From an uncultured Bacteroides sp. (lineage in GTDB: Bacteria > Bacteroidota > Bacteroidia > Bacteroidales > Bacteroidaceae), in assembly GCF_963677685.1 (NCBI RefSeq), contig NZ_OY782186.1:1488001-1552000 (forward strand): DNA of 64,000 nt, read 5' to 3'. The translations under genes and the position numbers were made by a program. Shown here one piece after another: positions 17,783 through 26,825 of this stretch. The notes below the pieces were generated by a model. That model worked only from the letters and a program-made list of their open reading frames with translations. It was not told where the DNA came from and searched no databases. Within the stretch, counting starts at the first letter, position 1; each line of letters opens with the position of its first letter.

Positions 17783-20700
17783 TTACTCATTTTTTAATTC
17801 TAATAATGATATACACATGTTACAAAAGCTTTTTTCTACCATATCAGTTTGTATGCTCTTCTTTTCTATCTTGTAATTGCCCAAATGCTTTATCTGTCTG
17901 GGGCTAATACTTGCTACTTTTAGCCGATGTGATTCGCTTGTTGTTTCTAGTTTTAGAATCATGCCATGCTTCTCAAATATTTTGATGAATGCTTTAGATA
18001 CTGCATTTTTTAATTTTCTGTCGTAGGAAAACAAGTTACGAAGCCCGTTGATCAATTCGATCAATGAATATGACTGAGGGCTTTTTACTCTCTTTTCTTC
18101 GAAGGCATTTAAAAAATTGAAGTGCGCTATATAATTTCGTATATTTCTGTAATCGGCAGATAACATGGTATTGAAAAGAATTGAGTTTTGTTCAGACGTG
18201 AACTGAGGCAATGACCTGCTAAAATCAAAAAGACTCTGGCTATCGGCTTGCAATAGAGCTCTCATCTTGCTATTGTTATTGCAATAGTATTGAAGATCCC
18301 GTTCAAATATCGACGTGAACCCGGCCATGCGTCCTAATATATCCATAGTAAGATTGTGTAGGCGATTAACGTGCTGCAGATGTAACTTGTTATCTAGCCA
18401 ATTGTATCGGTCGATTTTATTACACAACTCTTCATATTCTATGGCCTTTGCTGTAGCGAATAGAGACTTGTCTTTCTGATCATTACGAATGCGTCGTCTA
18501 TCATTCTTCTTATTATGTTCATATTCTTCCCACTCATTATGTAATTCTTCTCTTTTCTTTGTCAGATCTTCAATCATTTGCTTTTTTTCATTCCACTCCT
18601 CGTATTCTCTAGTAGTAATGCGGTATTGCTGGCTTGAGTTTATTATTCCTTGCAAGACTTTACGGGTACCATATTTGTAACTTTTCTCTATTGCTCTATG
18701 TATTACTATCGTTTTGTCATCAGATTGTGTGTACAGATTGCCATAATCAACCAGATCTTTTTCATCCTCTAAGAAAGGGGCAAGCTTGTTATTTCCCTGA
18801 ATGTAGATTTTCGTTATCTGCTGTTTTATAGAATACGCATCTACTGATAGCAAACATAATTCGATAATGGCAAACAAGTGTTTTATTTTTTGTGTTTCCT
18901 TTGAACGATAACTTTGAGACTGGTAATATTTTGTGAGTTCATTACGCAAATCACTTAAATGAACAGCATCTAAAAGCTTACAGAAAATGAAAAAAGAAAT
19001 ATGTGCATTGTTGGTTGAGTCAATATCCGAGGCAGAGAGTTTTAGAACTGTTTCAATTTCATCTACCCATTCCTTGCGTTTGTTTGCCTTATTTGCTTCT
19101 TCGTGATCAAATTGCATAGTTGGATGTTGTATGAATACAAATGACTTGTCTAGGTTTAAATAATCATTGAAGCCTTTAATGAACGTTTGCAATAGAAATT
19201 TTTCGAAATTAAGACGGGATTCTTCTTTCCCATCATTTTCTGCTTTTTTACTTGCTTCCATCATTGAATAACTCTGCAGGTAGGCTGTGTAGGATGAAAT
19301 ACTTTCATCTTCTTTCATTCTACGGATATTGGCAAAAGCCCTATTGTATATTTTCTGACCTTCATAGCGAGCTTGTTTTTGGTTTTCAGTATCGTTGATC
19401 TGGAGCACTTCATTTATTGTTTTTCTGAAGAGATAAGCATTTTTTGTGAAAATGGGCAAAAAGAGATTGTTATAGATCAATTTCAGAAAAAAATAACGGG
19501 CATTCCAAGCTTCCTCATTAAAAGATTCTTTAGGCAAATAAAAATCGACTTTCAGGTTGTAGAATTGATCTCTACCCGCATTTTGATAATTACTTCCCCC
19601 TTTCATTACATTCTTAAACCCCGGTGCAAAAGCTACTGAAGAACGATAAAGCGAGAAGGTTTTATCTGCAAAAAAGAACTTTAGTTTTTCCATCGGATAA
19701 TATTCCAATACGCTACCTGTCATCAATTGCCAAGCCAGGGCTTTGGGAGCCTCTTCTTTTTCTTTTTGTAGTAAAGTTCCAAATAAAGTATCGTTCTTAT
19801 ATGATTTATAATCTTCTTTTTTTTCAAGTTCAAACTTTTTTATATTAAAAATAACATCTAGAGAGTTTTTCTTATAATGAACCACATTGTTACGTATTTG
19901 CTGCACAGCACCACGTATTGCCCAAAGATAAATTATGTAATCTTTATCACTTATTTCATCTTTTATCTTACTAAGATCGAAAAAAAAAGGAAAAACTTCT
20001 TCTTGAGAAATACGATAGTCAGGACTCAAGCTTTTTATGAAAGCATTTTTGCCAATAATATCTTCTGTTTGTTGAGGGTCGATGATGTTTCGTATATTGT
20101 TCGCAGCAAAGGCACATTGGGTTATCATGTTGAGCGAAAAGCCTTCATCGGCTTTAATCTCAGATAATGAAGAGCTACTTACTGTATCAGCTTTAAGATC
20201 ATGATGAGCGTATTTACCCTGTCTAATTAAATTACTTCTTACTGCATTCTCTAATTGTTTACGTATGATGTCTTTTATTACATTTGTACTTAAGTAGTAA
20301 TTAATAGATTCAACGCTTGTTTTGCGCTTTGACCATTTTATAGGGAAATAATGCTCCAGATATTTAACCACCTCCATGTTGTAGGTATATAGCTGTACAT
20401 TTCTACGATTCTCTTCACATGGATTATCTCTGCTACCAAAAATGTTTTGTTGATGATTTTGTAAAATCTTCTTCAATGTTCGATGATATTCGTTGACTTT
20501 GCTAATACCTTTTTCACCAATAGTATATTCTACACTTCTTAGTTGCTCCATCAATCGATCTATTTGATAGAGGGTATGCATATTATATAAATGGATTAAC
20601 TCCGGCTTAGCACTATGCTCTATAAACTCATCTTCCCACATTAGCAAGGCTCTTTTACGTGGGCTTAAATAATTCTCTTTTATTTCTACATTATCATCGT

Positions 20701-21271
20701 CTATTGTAATATGATCGTTTTGGATAGACTTTATTAGTTTTGTTGATTTATTATTAATATACCACTTTGCCCACTTGCGATAAGGCTCCATAGGATTTAT
20801 ATTTTTTTGTTTAATGCTTTCAATTAGGAGGTGTGCCAATTTAAATTTGATCTCATTTCCATCATGAATGTATTTAAACTCTTCACCCTGAAAGCGATGA
20901 TTTAGATACGCCTTTATCTGTTCCTCTGTTGTTTTTTCTAATGTATTGTAGTTGTTTACATTAACATATTTACCTGTACAAGCTCCTTTTATAATAGCAG
21001 ATAATGAATCATAAATATTCTTGTTAAAGCTTTTGCCAAAATGTTTTTTTATTATTTCTAATTTAGGAATAGTCTGATTTTGGATGCTCAATTCGAAACT
21101 GTCTTTTTTCTTTTCGGGTAAAATATCATTTGTTCTATTCTCACCGCCAACTTTACCTGTCTTATCGTCATAGACCAATGATCCTTCTTTTGAAGTACGC
21201 TTCATCAATACCATACGATTTTCTCTTTTACGGTTTATCTCTATTGACACTTTCACCTTTGATACTCGCAT
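17783..21271 (-). CDS. cas13a: CRISPR-associated RNA-guided ribonuclease Cas13a (type VI-A effector)
   Basis: A 1,162-residue protein with two HEPN ribonuclease motifs R-x4-H: R460-NNVV-H465 and R1045-NYIA-H1050. Both are needed in Cas13 enzymes for cleaving target and bystander RNA once the crRNA has paired. Many stretches agree with my memory of the 1,154-residue Paludibacter propionicigenes Cas13a (start MRVSKVKV, IRGAVQQIRNNV, CAFAANNIRN, RDLQYY, LKNAVSKAF, KHGMILKLE). Size and repeat type also indicate VI-A, not VI-B. The crRNA array lies immediately downstream on the same strand. No adaptation genes accompany it. The start at 21,271 is supported by the conserved MRVSK N-terminus. The gene is very AT-rich compared with the phage capsid genes. 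It is intact, with no frameshift seen. Confidence 0.96.
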   Translation of the reverse strand: MRVSKVKVSIEINRKRENRMVLMKRTSKEGSLVYDDKTGKVGGENRTNDILPEKKKDSFELSIQNQTIPKLEIIKKHFGKSFNKNIYDSLSAIIKGACTGKYVNVNNYNTLEKTTEEQIKAYLNHRFQGEEFKYIHDGNEIKFKLAHLLIESIKQKNINPMEPYRKWAKWYINNKSTKLIKSIQNDHITIDDDNVEIKENYLSPRKRALLMWEDEFIEHSAKPELIHLYNMHTLYQIDRLMEQLRSVEYTIGEKGISKVNEYHRTLKKILQNHQQNIFGSRDNPCEENRRNVQLYTYNMEVVKYLEHYFPIKWSKRKTSVESINYYLSTNVIKDIIRKQLENAVRSNLIRQGKYAHHDLKADTVSSSSLSEIKADEGFSLNMITQCAFAANNIRNIIDPQQTEDIIGKNAFIKSLSPDYRISQEEVFPFFFDLSKIKDEISDKDYIIYLWAIRGAVQQIRNNVVHYKKNSLDVIFNIKKFELEKKEDYKSYKNDTLFGTLLQKEKEEAPKALAWQLMTGSVLEYYPMEKLKFFFADKTFSLYRSSVAFAPGFKNVMKGGSNYQNAGRDQFYNLKVDFYLPKESFNEEAWNARYFFLKLIYNNLFLPIFTKNAYLFRKTINEVLQINDTENQKQARYEGQKIYNRAFANIRRMKEDESISSYTAYLQSYSMMEASKKAENDGKEESRLNFEKFLLQTFIKGFNDYLNLDKSFVFIQHPTMQFDHEEANKANKRKEWVDEIETVLKLSASDIDSTNNAHISFFIFCKLLDAVHLSDLRNELTKYYQSQSYRSKETQKIKHLFAIIELCLLSVDAYSIKQQITKIYIQGNNKLAPFLEDEKDLVDYGNLYTQSDDKTIVIHRAIEKSYKYGTRKVLQGIINSSQQYRITTREYEEWNEKKQMIEDLTKKREELHNEWEEYEHNKKNDRRRIRNDQKDKSLFATAKAIEYEELCNKIDRYNWLDNKLHLQHVNRLHNLTMDILGRMAGFTSIFERDLQYYCNNNSKMRALLQADSQSLFDFSRSLPQFTSEQNSILFNTMLSADYRNIRNYIAHFNFLNAFEEKRVKSPQSYSLIELINGLRNLFSYDRKLKNAVSKAFIKIFEKHGMILKLETTSESHRLKVASISPRQIKHLGNYKIEKKSIQTDMVEKSFCNMCISLLELKNE

Positions 21272-21325
21272 ATCCCATTTTTTTTAATTAATAATTAATT
21301 CTACATCACAAATCTGCCCAATATA

Positions 21326-21333
21326 CAAATTTA
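21326..21333 (-). promoter_or_regulatory. Candidate -7 box of cas13a
   Basis: Reverse-strand TAAATTTG, a perfect TAnnTTTG match, 55 bases before the cas13a start. No good -33 TTTG lies 20 bases upstream. The 330-base divergent gap 21,272-21,600 is very AT-rich and holds this box, a forward -7 box at 21,576 and no gene I can support. Confidence 0.4.
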
Positions 21334-21575
21334 TTGATATATTGAAGTGAGAGACTATAAATATTAATGTTAATTTCAACTCAAAAGATTGCTTTTGTCC
21401 TATCGTATTAATCTAACTTTTCTAGTTAATTAGTTTTCAAAGAGAAGATGTTATCATATTTGTAGTAATACTAAGGAAATGAAAAGAGTTATGATTCGCA
21501 ATGTTGTTAAATATTAGATCAGTCTTGATTATCTCGGTTTCTTATATTTAATTCTTATTATTTGAATAAAAGCTC

Positions 21576-21583
21576 TAACTTTG
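21576..21583 (+). promoter_or_regulatory. Candidate -7 box of the ExoVII-like operon
   Basis: TAACTTTG, a perfect TAnnTTTG match 18 bases before the ATG at 21,601; the predicted transcript would have a very short leader. The -33 region (TTCT at 21,552) is poor. Confidence 0.45.
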
Positions 21584-21600
21584 TAGGAAATTAATGCAAG

Positions 21601-22926
21601 ATGGATCAGGTTCAAATAGCAAAAAATGACCAAATTACCCAGTTCTATACACCTGCAGAACTTATATATATATTTAAGAGTATACTTGATCAGCAGAATA
21701 TAAATCAGAAAATAGTTTGGATGAAGGGAGTTTACCTTTTGGGAGATTCTGCCAATTGGTACAATTATGATAAACTCAGAGATGAACTTTCTGGTGATGA
21801 AATTACTATATTTATAAGCAATGAGTTGAAAGAAAGATTAACGCCTGGAAATCTAATAATGGTTGCTGGCGTTATTGATCGAAAAAGTTGGGGCAAGGGA
21901 AACTTTCAAATACAGCTACGAGTTACTAGAGTTGAAATTGTGCAAGAGCAAACTATTAATGAAGTAGAAATAAGACAAATAGAATTACGAAATTTAAAGA
22001 TAAAAAAAGGCTATAAGAACGTTGATGCAATTCTCGAAAACAAACTATACACAGAAAATAGACCACAGATAGCTCTACTTTATGCTGATGGTTCAATAAC
22101 TGATAAAGATTTTTTTGCAGGGAAAGAGACAGCTTCTTCGCGCATAGATTTTCATGAGTATCGGATTTCATTTGCGAATAGCAAAAACTTTGCTTCGCAG
22201 ATAATAGAACTTGATAAACGAAGATTTGATATTATATCTATAATTAGAGGGGGAGGCTCTGGCCTTGAAAAGGTTGATGACCTCAAAGTACTTGAAGCTG
22301 TTGTCGGAATGAATACTCCAGTTATTTGTGCTGTTGGACATGAAGAGGATAAAGTGTTTTTAAAAAATATAGCGGATAAGATTGTTCCTGTCCCTCATGC
22401 ACTTGGTACATACTTCAAAGATACAGTGGAAAGAGTTGAACTTGCTAAGAAAAACAGTCAAGCGATAATGGCAGAACAAATCAAGAAACAATATATAGAT
22501 CAGATCAATATTCAAACAAAACAAAATAAAGAGTTACAGGAGAAATTGAATAAAATCATATCTGATAATAAGAGATCTGTCGATACATCATCTAAACAAA
22601 TAGAAGAGCTTCAAAAAAGGCTTAAGGAGATCCTTGATTCTAATGTAATGAAAGATAAAGATGCCCAAAAACAAACGAGTGAACTAACGGGGCAAATAAA
22701 AAAGTTAACTGAAGATCGTTCTAAACAAGATGCTGCGGCAATGAAGCAAATTGAAGCTTTAAACAAACAGATTGAAGCTTCTAGATTACAGCTGGAAAAA
22801 TTAATGAGATCTATCCAAGAAAAAGATGAGCAAATAAAGAATCTTTCTCAAAGAAGATCTGGTTGTCTTGGCATGGCTGCTGTTATGATCGGGATTGTTT
22901 GTCTGTTTTCTTTTCTAGTTTTATAA
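21601..22926 (+). CDS. Membrane-anchored exonuclease VII large-subunit-like protein
   Basis: A 441-residue protein. Residues ~20-115 look like the N-terminal OB-fold of ExoVII large subunits. Residues ~135-270 carry the nuclease core: R216-GGGSG, then AVGHEED with H247 and D250, and an upstream acidic loop ITDKDF. R205, H238 and D241 are, as I recall, catalytic in E. coli XseA, so activity is probably retained. Residues ~275-420 are a long coiled coil, and the end (GMAAVMIGIVCLFSFLVL) is a membrane helix. Normal XseA has no membrane anchor and needs XseB; no xseB-like gene is nearby. It is divergent from cas13a and first of a three-gene operon with two small membrane proteins. A tail-anchored nuclease acting on DNA or RNA at the membrane is inferred. 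It is not the housekeeping ExoVII. Confidence 0.8.
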   Translation: MDQVQIAKNDQITQFYTPAELIYIFKSILDQQNINQKIVWMKGVYLLGDSANWYNYDKLRDELSGDEITIFISNELKERLTPGNLIMVAGVIDRKSWGKGNFQIQLRVTRVEIVQEQTINEVEIRQIELRNLKIKKGYKNVDAILENKLYTENRPQIALLYADGSITDKDFFAGKETASSRIDFHEYRISFANSKNFASQIIELDKRRFDIISIIRGGGSGLEKVDDLKVLEAVVGMNTPVICAVGHEEDKVFLKNIADKIVPVPHALGTYFKDTVERVELAKKNSQAIMAEQIKKQYIDQINIQTKQNKELQEKLNKIISDNKRSVDTSSKQIEELQKRLKEILDSNVMKDKDAQKQTSELTGQIKKLTEDRSKQDAAAMKQIEALNKQIEASRLQLEKLMRSIQEKDEQIKNLSQRRSGCLGMAAVMIGIVCLFSFLVL

Positions 22927-22937
22927 AACTATTCAAT

Positions 22938-23705
22938 ATGTGCAAGAATGAAAATTATGTTAAGGTTTTAGATCGTCTGTATAAGTGCCGAGATTTAGAA
23001 ATTTCAAATTTATGGCAACGATCTATATATTTATCAGTCTTCATAACTTTATGTTTTACAGGATATGGCGTACTAATTTTTAATATCATTCAAAAATGCA
23101 ATGTAGAATACTATATAGAACTTTCTTACTTGCATTTAGTATCGGTTTTTCTCTCATTCGTAGGATGTGTTTTCTCTGCTCTTTGGACTTATATGTCAAA
23201 AGGTTCAAAAGCTTGGTATGAAGTTTATGAAACAGCAATCTCTACTTTTGAAAATAATTATAAAAATAAGTTAGATATTCCCGAAGAAAATATCATGGGA
23301 ACTATGGGGATTCCTATTAAAAAAATAAATAACTGTATCTTAAGTACGGCTGCGGGAACATATTCACCATCCAAAATTAATATTTTGATTGGGCAAGTAT
23401 GTTTTATTGGCTGGGTTGCAATATTTCTTGCTCATTGTATTTTTTCTTGTTTTTGTGTATATAGAGTTGATAGTAACAGACTAAGCGATCCTCTGATTTT
23501 TAAATATGTTATACTGTGTACCTTAGCGGTATTACTATTACTTTTATTTTTTCTACTAAAGAATATTCAAACGAAATATGCGAGAAGTAGGCATCTTTAT
23601 GATACTATTTATGACGACACAGGTTTTCCATATTGCGAAAGAAAGGATTGGGACGGTACTATTTTGAAAAATGGGAGGGAAGATAATACAACAATAAAAT
23701 ATTAA
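22938..23705 (+). CDS. Four-helix membrane protein (RipA/SLATT-like), operon partner
   Basis: A 255-residue protein with membrane helices near residues 25-45, 60-80, 155-175 and 190-215. The loop after the second helix has a distinctive motif (YMSKGSKAWYEVYE) that recalls the RGSKYW motif of RipA-family octameric membrane proteins, and the pattern also resembles SLATT-type effectors of defence systems. Neither link was tested. The cytosolic C-terminal tail is polar. Start chosen at ATG 22,938, 11 bases after the previous gene; an upstream in-frame start at 22,863 would overlap that gene by 64 bases. A membrane channel or perturbing subunit working with the ExoVII-like protein is speculation. 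Confidence 0.6.
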   Translation: MCKNENYVKVLDRLYKCRDLEISNLWQRSIYLSVFITLCFTGYGVLIFNIIQKCNVEYYIELSYLHLVSVFLSFVGCVFSALWTYMSKGSKAWYEVYETAISTFENNYKNKLDIPEENIMGTMGIPIKKINNCILSTAAGTYSPSKINILIGQVCFIGWVAIFLAHCIFSCFCVYRVDSNRLSDPLIFKYVILCTLAVLLLLLFFLLKNIQTKYARSRHLYDTIYDDTGFPYCERKDWDGTILKNGREDNTTIKY

Positions 23706-23734
23706 AATTATACCAATTTGATACTTCAAAATTT

Positions 23735-24127
23735 ATGGAAAACAATCTATCTGAATTTCTTTGGAAGGAATATGAGAAGGATCTCGAATTATATAAGTTT
23801 TATTTTAATATGGCAATTAAAATTATAATGTGGTATTTGAGTGTAATAGGGGCTGTATATGCTTTCTTTATATCTAATCAAACGGTTAAATATATTTCAA
23901 TTCTGTTAGTTATTCCTATATTTCTTAGCTTTTTGCTAATGTGTTTGTCTGCTTCGTCAATAAGTGTGCTCAATCATATTAATGATGATTTGAAAGACTT
24001 TTCAAATAGACTCAATTTAAAGTCATATCCTAATACTATTCCACTAATATGGATAATGCCAGTTTGTGTATTTGCGTTTACTTTGGTTATGGTAGTCTTT
24101 AGCGTATTGCTTTTAAATAGTATTTAG
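23735..24127 (+). CDS. Small three-helix membrane protein, operon partner
   Basis: A 130-residue protein: an acidic N-terminal segment (ENNLSEFLWKEYEKDLELYKFY) followed by three membrane helices near residues 28-46, 52-72 and 103-127. A short cytosolic-looking loop (NHINDDLKDFSNRLN) separates the second and third. It starts 29 bases after the previous gene and ends the operon. I recognise no family. Two small polytopic proteins after a membrane-anchored nuclease suggest one membrane assembly. Only a weak AT-rich hairpin (24,232-24,248) follows as possible terminator. Confidence 0.6.
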   Translation: MENNLSEFLWKEYEKDLELYKFYFNMAIKIIMWYLSVIGAVYAFFISNQTVKYISILLVIPIFLSFLLMCLSASSISVLNHINDDLKDFSNRLNLKSYPNTIPLIWIMPVCVFAFTLVMVVFSVLLLNSI

Positions 24128-24281
24128 AACTACTTACATATATTCGTGCATTTAGGTAATACATACTTTAATTTTAAGTATTCGGTAACGCCAATCTTCC
24201 AAAATCCTTGAAGCATATCAAAGGTCTACAGATATTCTTCAAGAATATAAAATATTTGGAGGTTGTCTATTTTTCAAGTTG

Positions 24282-25013
24282 CTAAGACTCTTGGTCAAGG
24301 TTCGCATGCTCTACCATTTCTTTACTTCTTTCTATTGCTTTTGATATAATTGTCCAATTGAGGATACTTCCAAGTATTGCTGTAAAAAGTTCAAAGAAAT
24401 AAAGAATAATACTTATTTTTTGAAACGATTCAATAGTGTTTTTGTCGAGAGGTATGTGATTTTTCAACTTTCTAAAGTTTAGCGACATAGGGATAAGAGC
24501 AACTATGAGATAAATGATATAGATAATTGCAAGATGCAATTCATTCTCAGACCACCATTTAGGCATTAATTTAATCAGAATATAAATTGAAATACAGCTA
24601 ATTACTCCTACAAACTGCCATCGTAGGAATATACTTGATATGGAAATAATTACAAAAAGTATACTTCCTATAAGAAAGCTAGCTTGCAAAGATATCTGTA
24701 ATATACGATACGTATAAATATTAATTATAGCCAGTATAAATCCGAAAAAAAAATCATTATTAGTTTCCTTGCTATAAATAGGTCTGTTTTCTAAGAAATT
24801 TCTTATGCTTATCCAGAAAAATGGGATTAATATAAAGAAAAAACATATGATTGAAATTATTAATAATGTATAAAAGGATACATTGTCTTCTGCTATAGTT
24901 TTTGGATCTAAGAAACATGTGGATATAACAGCAAACGTATTTATTCGCCCCATATCTGTAATAATAGAGGTGTACAGGTAAGCAGTGCCAGAAACAGGTC
25001 TTCCAAATTCCAT
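24282..25013 (-). CDS. Polytopic membrane protein of unknown function
   Basis: A 243-residue protein with about six or seven hydrophobic helices (for example FYTLLIISIICFFFILIPFF and AIIYIIYLIVALIPMS), a polar N-terminus without signal peptide, and a charged C-terminal tail (IERSKEMVEHANLDQES). It is convergent to the ExoVII-like operon and alone on its strand. AT content is like that of the neighbouring cargo genes. I recognise no family; it may be part of the same cargo or a separate moron gene. Confidence 0.5.
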   Translation of the reverse strand: MEFGRPVSGTAYLYTSIITDMGRINTFAVISTCFLDPKTIAEDNVSFYTLLIISIICFFFILIPFFWISIRNFLENRPIYSKETNNDFFFGFILAIINIYTYRILQISLQASFLIGSILFVIISISSIFLRWQFVGVISCISIYILIKLMPKWWSENELHLAIIYIIYLIVALIPMSLNFRKLKNHIPLDKNTIESFQKISIILYFFELFTAILGSILNWTIISKAIERSKEMVEHANLDQES

Positions 25014-25186
25014 AGAAAAACGATTTAAATTAATCAGACTATATCTCTATCTCAAAAAAACGCAGCTTTCTAGTTTTCTTTTATCATGATATTCACAAGA
25101 TGCTTCAAATATATATATTTTTCTTGTCAATTCAACATTTTTATTGCTATACTTGCTCATGAATACACTAGAATAGCAACATCCAT

Positions 25187-25218
25187 TTTGCCCATCCCAA
25201 ATATTTTCCCCATATTTG
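25187..25218 (+). promoter_or_regulatory. Promoter of the structured RNA candidate
   Basis: TTTG at 25,187-25,190, a spacer of exactly 20 bases, then CATATTTG at 25,211-25,218 (one mismatch to TAnnTTTG). Expected start near 25,224, right at the first helix of the RNA described next. It is the best-spaced two-element promoter that I found in the cargo zone. Confidence 0.55.
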
Positions 25219-25220
25219 CA

Positions 25221-25362
25221 TTGCGTTACATTTTATTATTGAGGCGGAAGTTTCGTCTAAAAGGGCTACGGGTATAATTTACTCGTGGCTTCTCTATATA
25301 CGGTTTCGACCCCCGTGTGAAAGCTTAATGGCTTCACTGTGTCTCAATGATATGTAACGCAA
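25221..25362 (+). ncRNA. Candidate structured RNA in the prophage cargo zone
   Basis: The sequence folds by complementary segments. An 11-bp closing helix pairs TTGCGTTACAT (25,221-25,231) with ATGTAACGCAA (25,352-25,362); ATTGAG (25,238) can pair with CTCAAT (25,343). Inside lie a 12-bp hairpin with a five-base loop (25,263-25,274 with 25,280-25,291), a hairpin with a bulged A (GTGAAaGC / GCTTCAC, 25,317-25,337) and smaller hairpins around 25,242-25,258 and 25,300-25,316. No ORF of note lies inside. A promoter sits directly upstream. It could be a free small RNA, or the leader of the 71-codon gene starting at 25,412; a 7-bp hairpin AGCGGAA / TTCCGCT (25,369-25,392) separates the two. The remaining gap 25,014-25,186 shows nothing I can name. 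Confidence 0.5.
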
Positions 25363-25411
25363 CGGGAAAGCGGAACCGTTTTCTATTCCGCTCAACTAAT
25401 GATGACTTATC

Positions 25412-25627
25412 ATGCGGAAAACTAAAAAAGAAGATGTGAAACAGCTCACTAAAGATTTTGTGGGCTATGGTCACTACAAACTCAATGTAGCTACTGAGGA
25501 TGGTCGTGTATTGTCTGCTGTTACGGGAGATACAGAACTTATATCCAGACTTGATTCTGAACTTGGATCGGAGCAAGAACAGGCTAGGGGAGAGGCTATC
25601 GAGTTTGTGTTATCTGAGAATCAATAG
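25412..25627 (+). CDS. Small phage-type protein of unknown function
   Basis: A 71-residue acidic, soluble protein (start MRKTKKEDVKQLTKDFVGYGHYK, then beta-hairpin-like LNVATEDGRVLSAVTGDTELISR and a helical end). No signal peptide or membrane segment. It converges on the integrase gene with only five bases between the stops and follows the structured RNA candidate, which may be its leader. I recall similar short proteins in Bacteroides mobile elements but know no function. Coding nature is supported by codon use and by filling the space exactly to the integrase. Confidence 0.55.
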   Translation: MRKTKKEDVKQLTKDFVGYGHYKLNVATEDGRVLSAVTGDTELISRLDSELGSEQEQARGEAIEFVLSENQ

Positions 25628-25632
25628 CCCGA

Positions 25633-26820
25633 TCATTCAATCGGGCCATTGAGGTTATCTAATATCTTCCTTATCGCTTGATCGGCGTGCTTCCTCATAA
25701 TCTTCACGTAATTGAATATGGGGCGGTTCTTCTTCATGGATTGCCCGATACAGTACTCTAATACTTCAAGTGGGATGCCTAACTCAAAGCCATGTTGAAC
25801 AAGGCTTTTCCTCGCAGAATAATAGACCACATGTTTGTTGAGCTCTAACCGATCAGCAAGCCTTTGAAGTTCTTTGGTGACGTAATTGCGGAAGTTGGCA
25901 TAAGAATATTTGTATCTGAAGTTTAACTTACCGTTTCTTCCCATCCATGTGCTTATTATTGGTTTGGCTTCCGGCGGGATAGTTAAGCTTATTTTCTTTT
26001 CGCCTCTCTTTGTATTCTTCGACTTTTCCCTAATGTATTCAATTGTATTAGCATTCTTGAAATTCAATTGCATCAAATCAATTAGGTTTATGCCTCCTAG
26101 GTAATACGATAGAAGGAAAACATCTCTTGCTACCCTAAGAGACTTTTCTTTTACCTCGCAATCTCTAATTATTTTGAACTCTTCCACTGAGATGTCGAGT
26201 TCTCTCATTTCTGATTGGGGCTTTGTATAGTATTCAAATGGATGTGTTTCAAAGCGGGCTGCTTTGTCTCTAATAGCTGCGTTCACGATAGCCTTAATAT
26301 GTGCCATGTGTATCCCTCGCGTTGTGGGATTCAAATTTTTAGTTTTGGAGAGGAAGAGATCGAATTCCTTAATTGTTCTGGGGGTTATACAGTCGAATAC
26401 TATATCTCCTCCTATATATTCACTAAAATATTTAATGCTAAGATCATATAAGCCGGCTGTTCCGTTTCTACCCTCATTTCTCATATCGCAAATCATTTGT
26501 TTTGCAAAATCAGTGAATGAGGTAGATGGCCCTCTAAAGTGAGAGAGGTAGTCGACCAACTGTCTACCGGTATATGCATCGACATTAATTTTATCTAATG
26601 CATCTTGATATGAATTGAGTATGTTTCTTAATTTGGAATTGACTAAGCCGGCATCTTGAATATTTATTACTTGTCCATCTTTGAACTGTGAGAGGTCATC
26701 AATAGTAAAGCGGGTAACTAAATACCGGGTTTCTTTTTTATGGCCAATAGCTATTCTTATTTTATGTTTTCCGCTTTTGAGCTTCTTGGCCGGAACGACT
26801 GCTGTTTTTAGAGTTGTCAT
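25633..26820 (-). CDS. int: Tyrosine recombinase, phage integrase
   Basis: A 395-residue integrase of the Bacteroidales phage type: an N-terminal arm-binding region, an SAM-like core-binding domain (about 115-200, TDFAKQMICDMRNEGRNGTAG) and a C-terminal catalytic domain. The box II arginine is in YYSARKSLVQHG and the presumed nucleophile tyrosine in IFNYVKIMRK near the end. The usual first catalytic arginine position reads LGGINLIDL, a variant that I remember from other Bacteroides phage integrases, so it is not necessarily inactive. It catalyses site-specific insertion and excision; its position downstream of the tRNA-Ala 3' end marks the element boundary. A tandem 11-bp repeat precedes its start codon. 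Confidence 0.9.
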   Translation of the reverse strand: MTTLKTAVVPAKKLKSGKHKIRIAIGHKKETRYLVTRFTIDDLSQFKDGQVINIQDAGLVNSKLRNILNSYQDALDKINVDAYTGRQLVDYLSHFRGPSTSFTDFAKQMICDMRNEGRNGTAGLYDLSIKYFSEYIGGDIVFDCITPRTIKEFDLFLSKTKNLNPTTRGIHMAHIKAIVNAAIRDKAARFETHPFEYYTKPQSEMRELDISVEEFKIIRDCEVKEKSLRVARDVFLLSYYLGGINLIDLMQLNFKNANTIEYIREKSKNTKRGEKKISLTIPPEAKPIISTWMGRNGKLNFRYKYSYANFRNYVTKELQRLADRLELNKHVVYYSARKSLVQHGFELGIPLEVLEYCIGQSMKKNRPIFNYVKIMRKHADQAIRKILDNLNGPIE

Positions 26821-26825
26821 AATCT

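Noticed and set aside
21601..22926. Housekeeping exonuclease VII large subunit (xseA)
   Set aside because: It has a C-terminal membrane helix, a divergent sequence, no xseB neighbour and lies in mobile-element cargo.
25300..25316. tmRNA, because of GGTTTCGAC in the structured RNA
   Set aside because: The fold lacks a tRNA-like acceptor end, CCA and a tag reading frame, and no smpB is near.
25014..25412. Retron non-coding RNA
   Set aside because: No reverse transcriptase gene is found in the window.
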